From Calliphora vicina (Eukaryota > Arthropoda > Insecta > Diptera > Calliphoridae), in the NCBI RefSeq assembly GCF_958450345.1, contig NC_088784.1:40734278-40798277 (forward strand): a DNA stretch of 64,000 nucleotides, written 5' to 3'. The first letter of the stretch is position 1, and each line of letters opens with the position of its first letter. The notes under the pieces were generated by a model. It was given only the letters and a program-made list of their open reading frames with translations, was not told where the DNA came from and made no database searches. Positions 62,830 through 64,000 of this stretch are shown here, piece after piece. The position numbers were made by a program, and so were the translations under genes.

Positions 62830-64000
62830 CTTCAGACGCTATTGATGTGATAAGAAAAAATGTTAATTAAATTTGAACAAATTTGTGTTGTTGCCCATGT
62901 GTTGAATGATTGCGAATTCACAAAGGGAGTTTTAAAATACTTTTCCTTTCTTTTTTATTTATACTACTACACTGCACATAGGGGCAAAGATATGTTAAAA
63001 GGGGCGATAAATCAACCAATGGGTTTTGATATAAGTTATTGGTATCATTGAAAAGGTAATTTTCTCTAGATTTCAAATATGTAAAAATATTATAACCCAC
63101 CGAACAAAATAAAGTGAAAAATACTGAAATAAAAAAAAAAATGGAATTTAACCACATTTTATTATTTTTAACGAACGTGTCTCCTTTCCTATTCGCATCT
63201 TTCCATTTTTTTATGTAATGAACTTTAAAATTATAAAATTTTCTTAAAAATTTAACACTTTTCACTGCCACTTTAAAGTTTTTCTCTAGCTTGTTCTTTA
63301 ATATTTAAAATTTTTATTTAGTCTTGAAATCGGAATATTTTTTATCATATTGTGAATGTCTATTTTGGTCACTTGGATTGAACTTTAATTTGACTTAGCT
63401 GATATTTTGATTTGTTATGAAAACAGCGGTTTTTGATAAACGTTTTTGAATAAAGGCCTAAAATTTTAAAAATTTAATAAATTCGAAAACCGCAAAAATC
63501 CGCAAAATGTTAAAATAGAATATAATTCTATACATTCCCTTCTTTAATCAGCATAAAACAGTTATGGGCATTTTTGCGCATTTATGCTACTTTTTTACTT
63601 CCAAAAAACTTTGTCATGTAAAAAAATTTATAATAATCGTTTGTTCGGAATTTACCAAAATTTAAGTACGTGCATTCATAATTTCTTTAAACAAAGAACA
63701 CAAATCAGTTCCCAACAACATATATAAATATTATTAATACAAAAAACTATTTTATTCAATAATGAATAGGATATTTTAATAATCAAATATACACCTTAAT
63801 ATTCTATTTTTAATAGATATTAAATGTAGTATTTTTTTCTTACGTTTGGACTGCTGCTACTCTTAAACCAAAGCTTTGAAAAAAAATGTTCTGAATAAAC
63901 TATATGTAGAAAAGTGTCCACTTTCCAATGACATATCATTTGTTTTGTAAAACGCATTTTTCATTTTTCATTTATCGCCACAAGTCACCATATAGCTGCC
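62830..64000. other. Unassigned AT-rich DNA
   Basis: No gene or repeat was recognised up to the end of the window. Confidence 0.4.

Overview
The window is AT-rich, repeat-dense eukaryotic nuclear DNA, best explained as a dipteran (fly) genome. The evidence is one intron-bearing F-box/LRR gene with GT-AG introns; a Ty3/gypsy-type LTR retrotransposon; many copies of a hairpin-ended repeat carrying (TA)n and (GTCT)n tracts, which fits the published description of dipteran DINE-1/mini-me elements; and remnants of Tc1, pogo, hAT, Helitron and jockey/R1-like LINE elements. A calyptrate fly would fit, but the sequence alone does not settle this.

Layout. 1-6243: repeat debris, including a DINE-1-like fragment, a LINE reverse-transcriptase fragment and a 2.4-kb foldback element (2037-4425) whose arms carry about ten units of a 170-190 bp tandem repeat. 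6244-18927: a 12.7-kb LTR retrotransposon on the minus strand with 2801-bp LTRs that look identical, a tRNA-Lys primer-binding site, a Gag with an N-terminal RING-H2 finger, a -1 slippery heptamer at the gag/pol junction, and a pol broken by a frameshift between protease and reverse transcriptase. 18928-30000: hAT, inverted-repeat and LINE remnants plus small MITEs. 30020-41642: a cluster of at least eight DINE-1/mini-me-like insertions, several nested; one holds about 1.1 kb of nearly pure GACA tetranucleotide. 42113-49270: MITEs, a hAT-like element with an 8-bp target duplication, a LINE remnant interrupted by a MITE, and a pair of inverted MITE copies. 49691-50620: Helitron remnant with Pif1-type helicase.

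52228-55239 is the only convincing host gene: three coding exons giving 695 aa with an F-box followed by two LRR blocks, probably a substrate receptor of an SCF ubiquitin ligase. Downstream (56240-61220) a decayed tandem array has been split by a Tc1-like element (itself holding a pogo/Tigger-like element) and by a hAT element (itself holding a DINE-1 fragment). 61860-62820 holds LINE and pogo remnants, and the remainder has nothing I recognise.

The most unusual system is the LTR retrotransposon: RING-H2 Gag, very long LTRs, and a -1 frameshift signal, in a copy that looks new yet has a disrupted pol. I found no bacterial-type operons, CRISPR arrays or convincing RNA genes.
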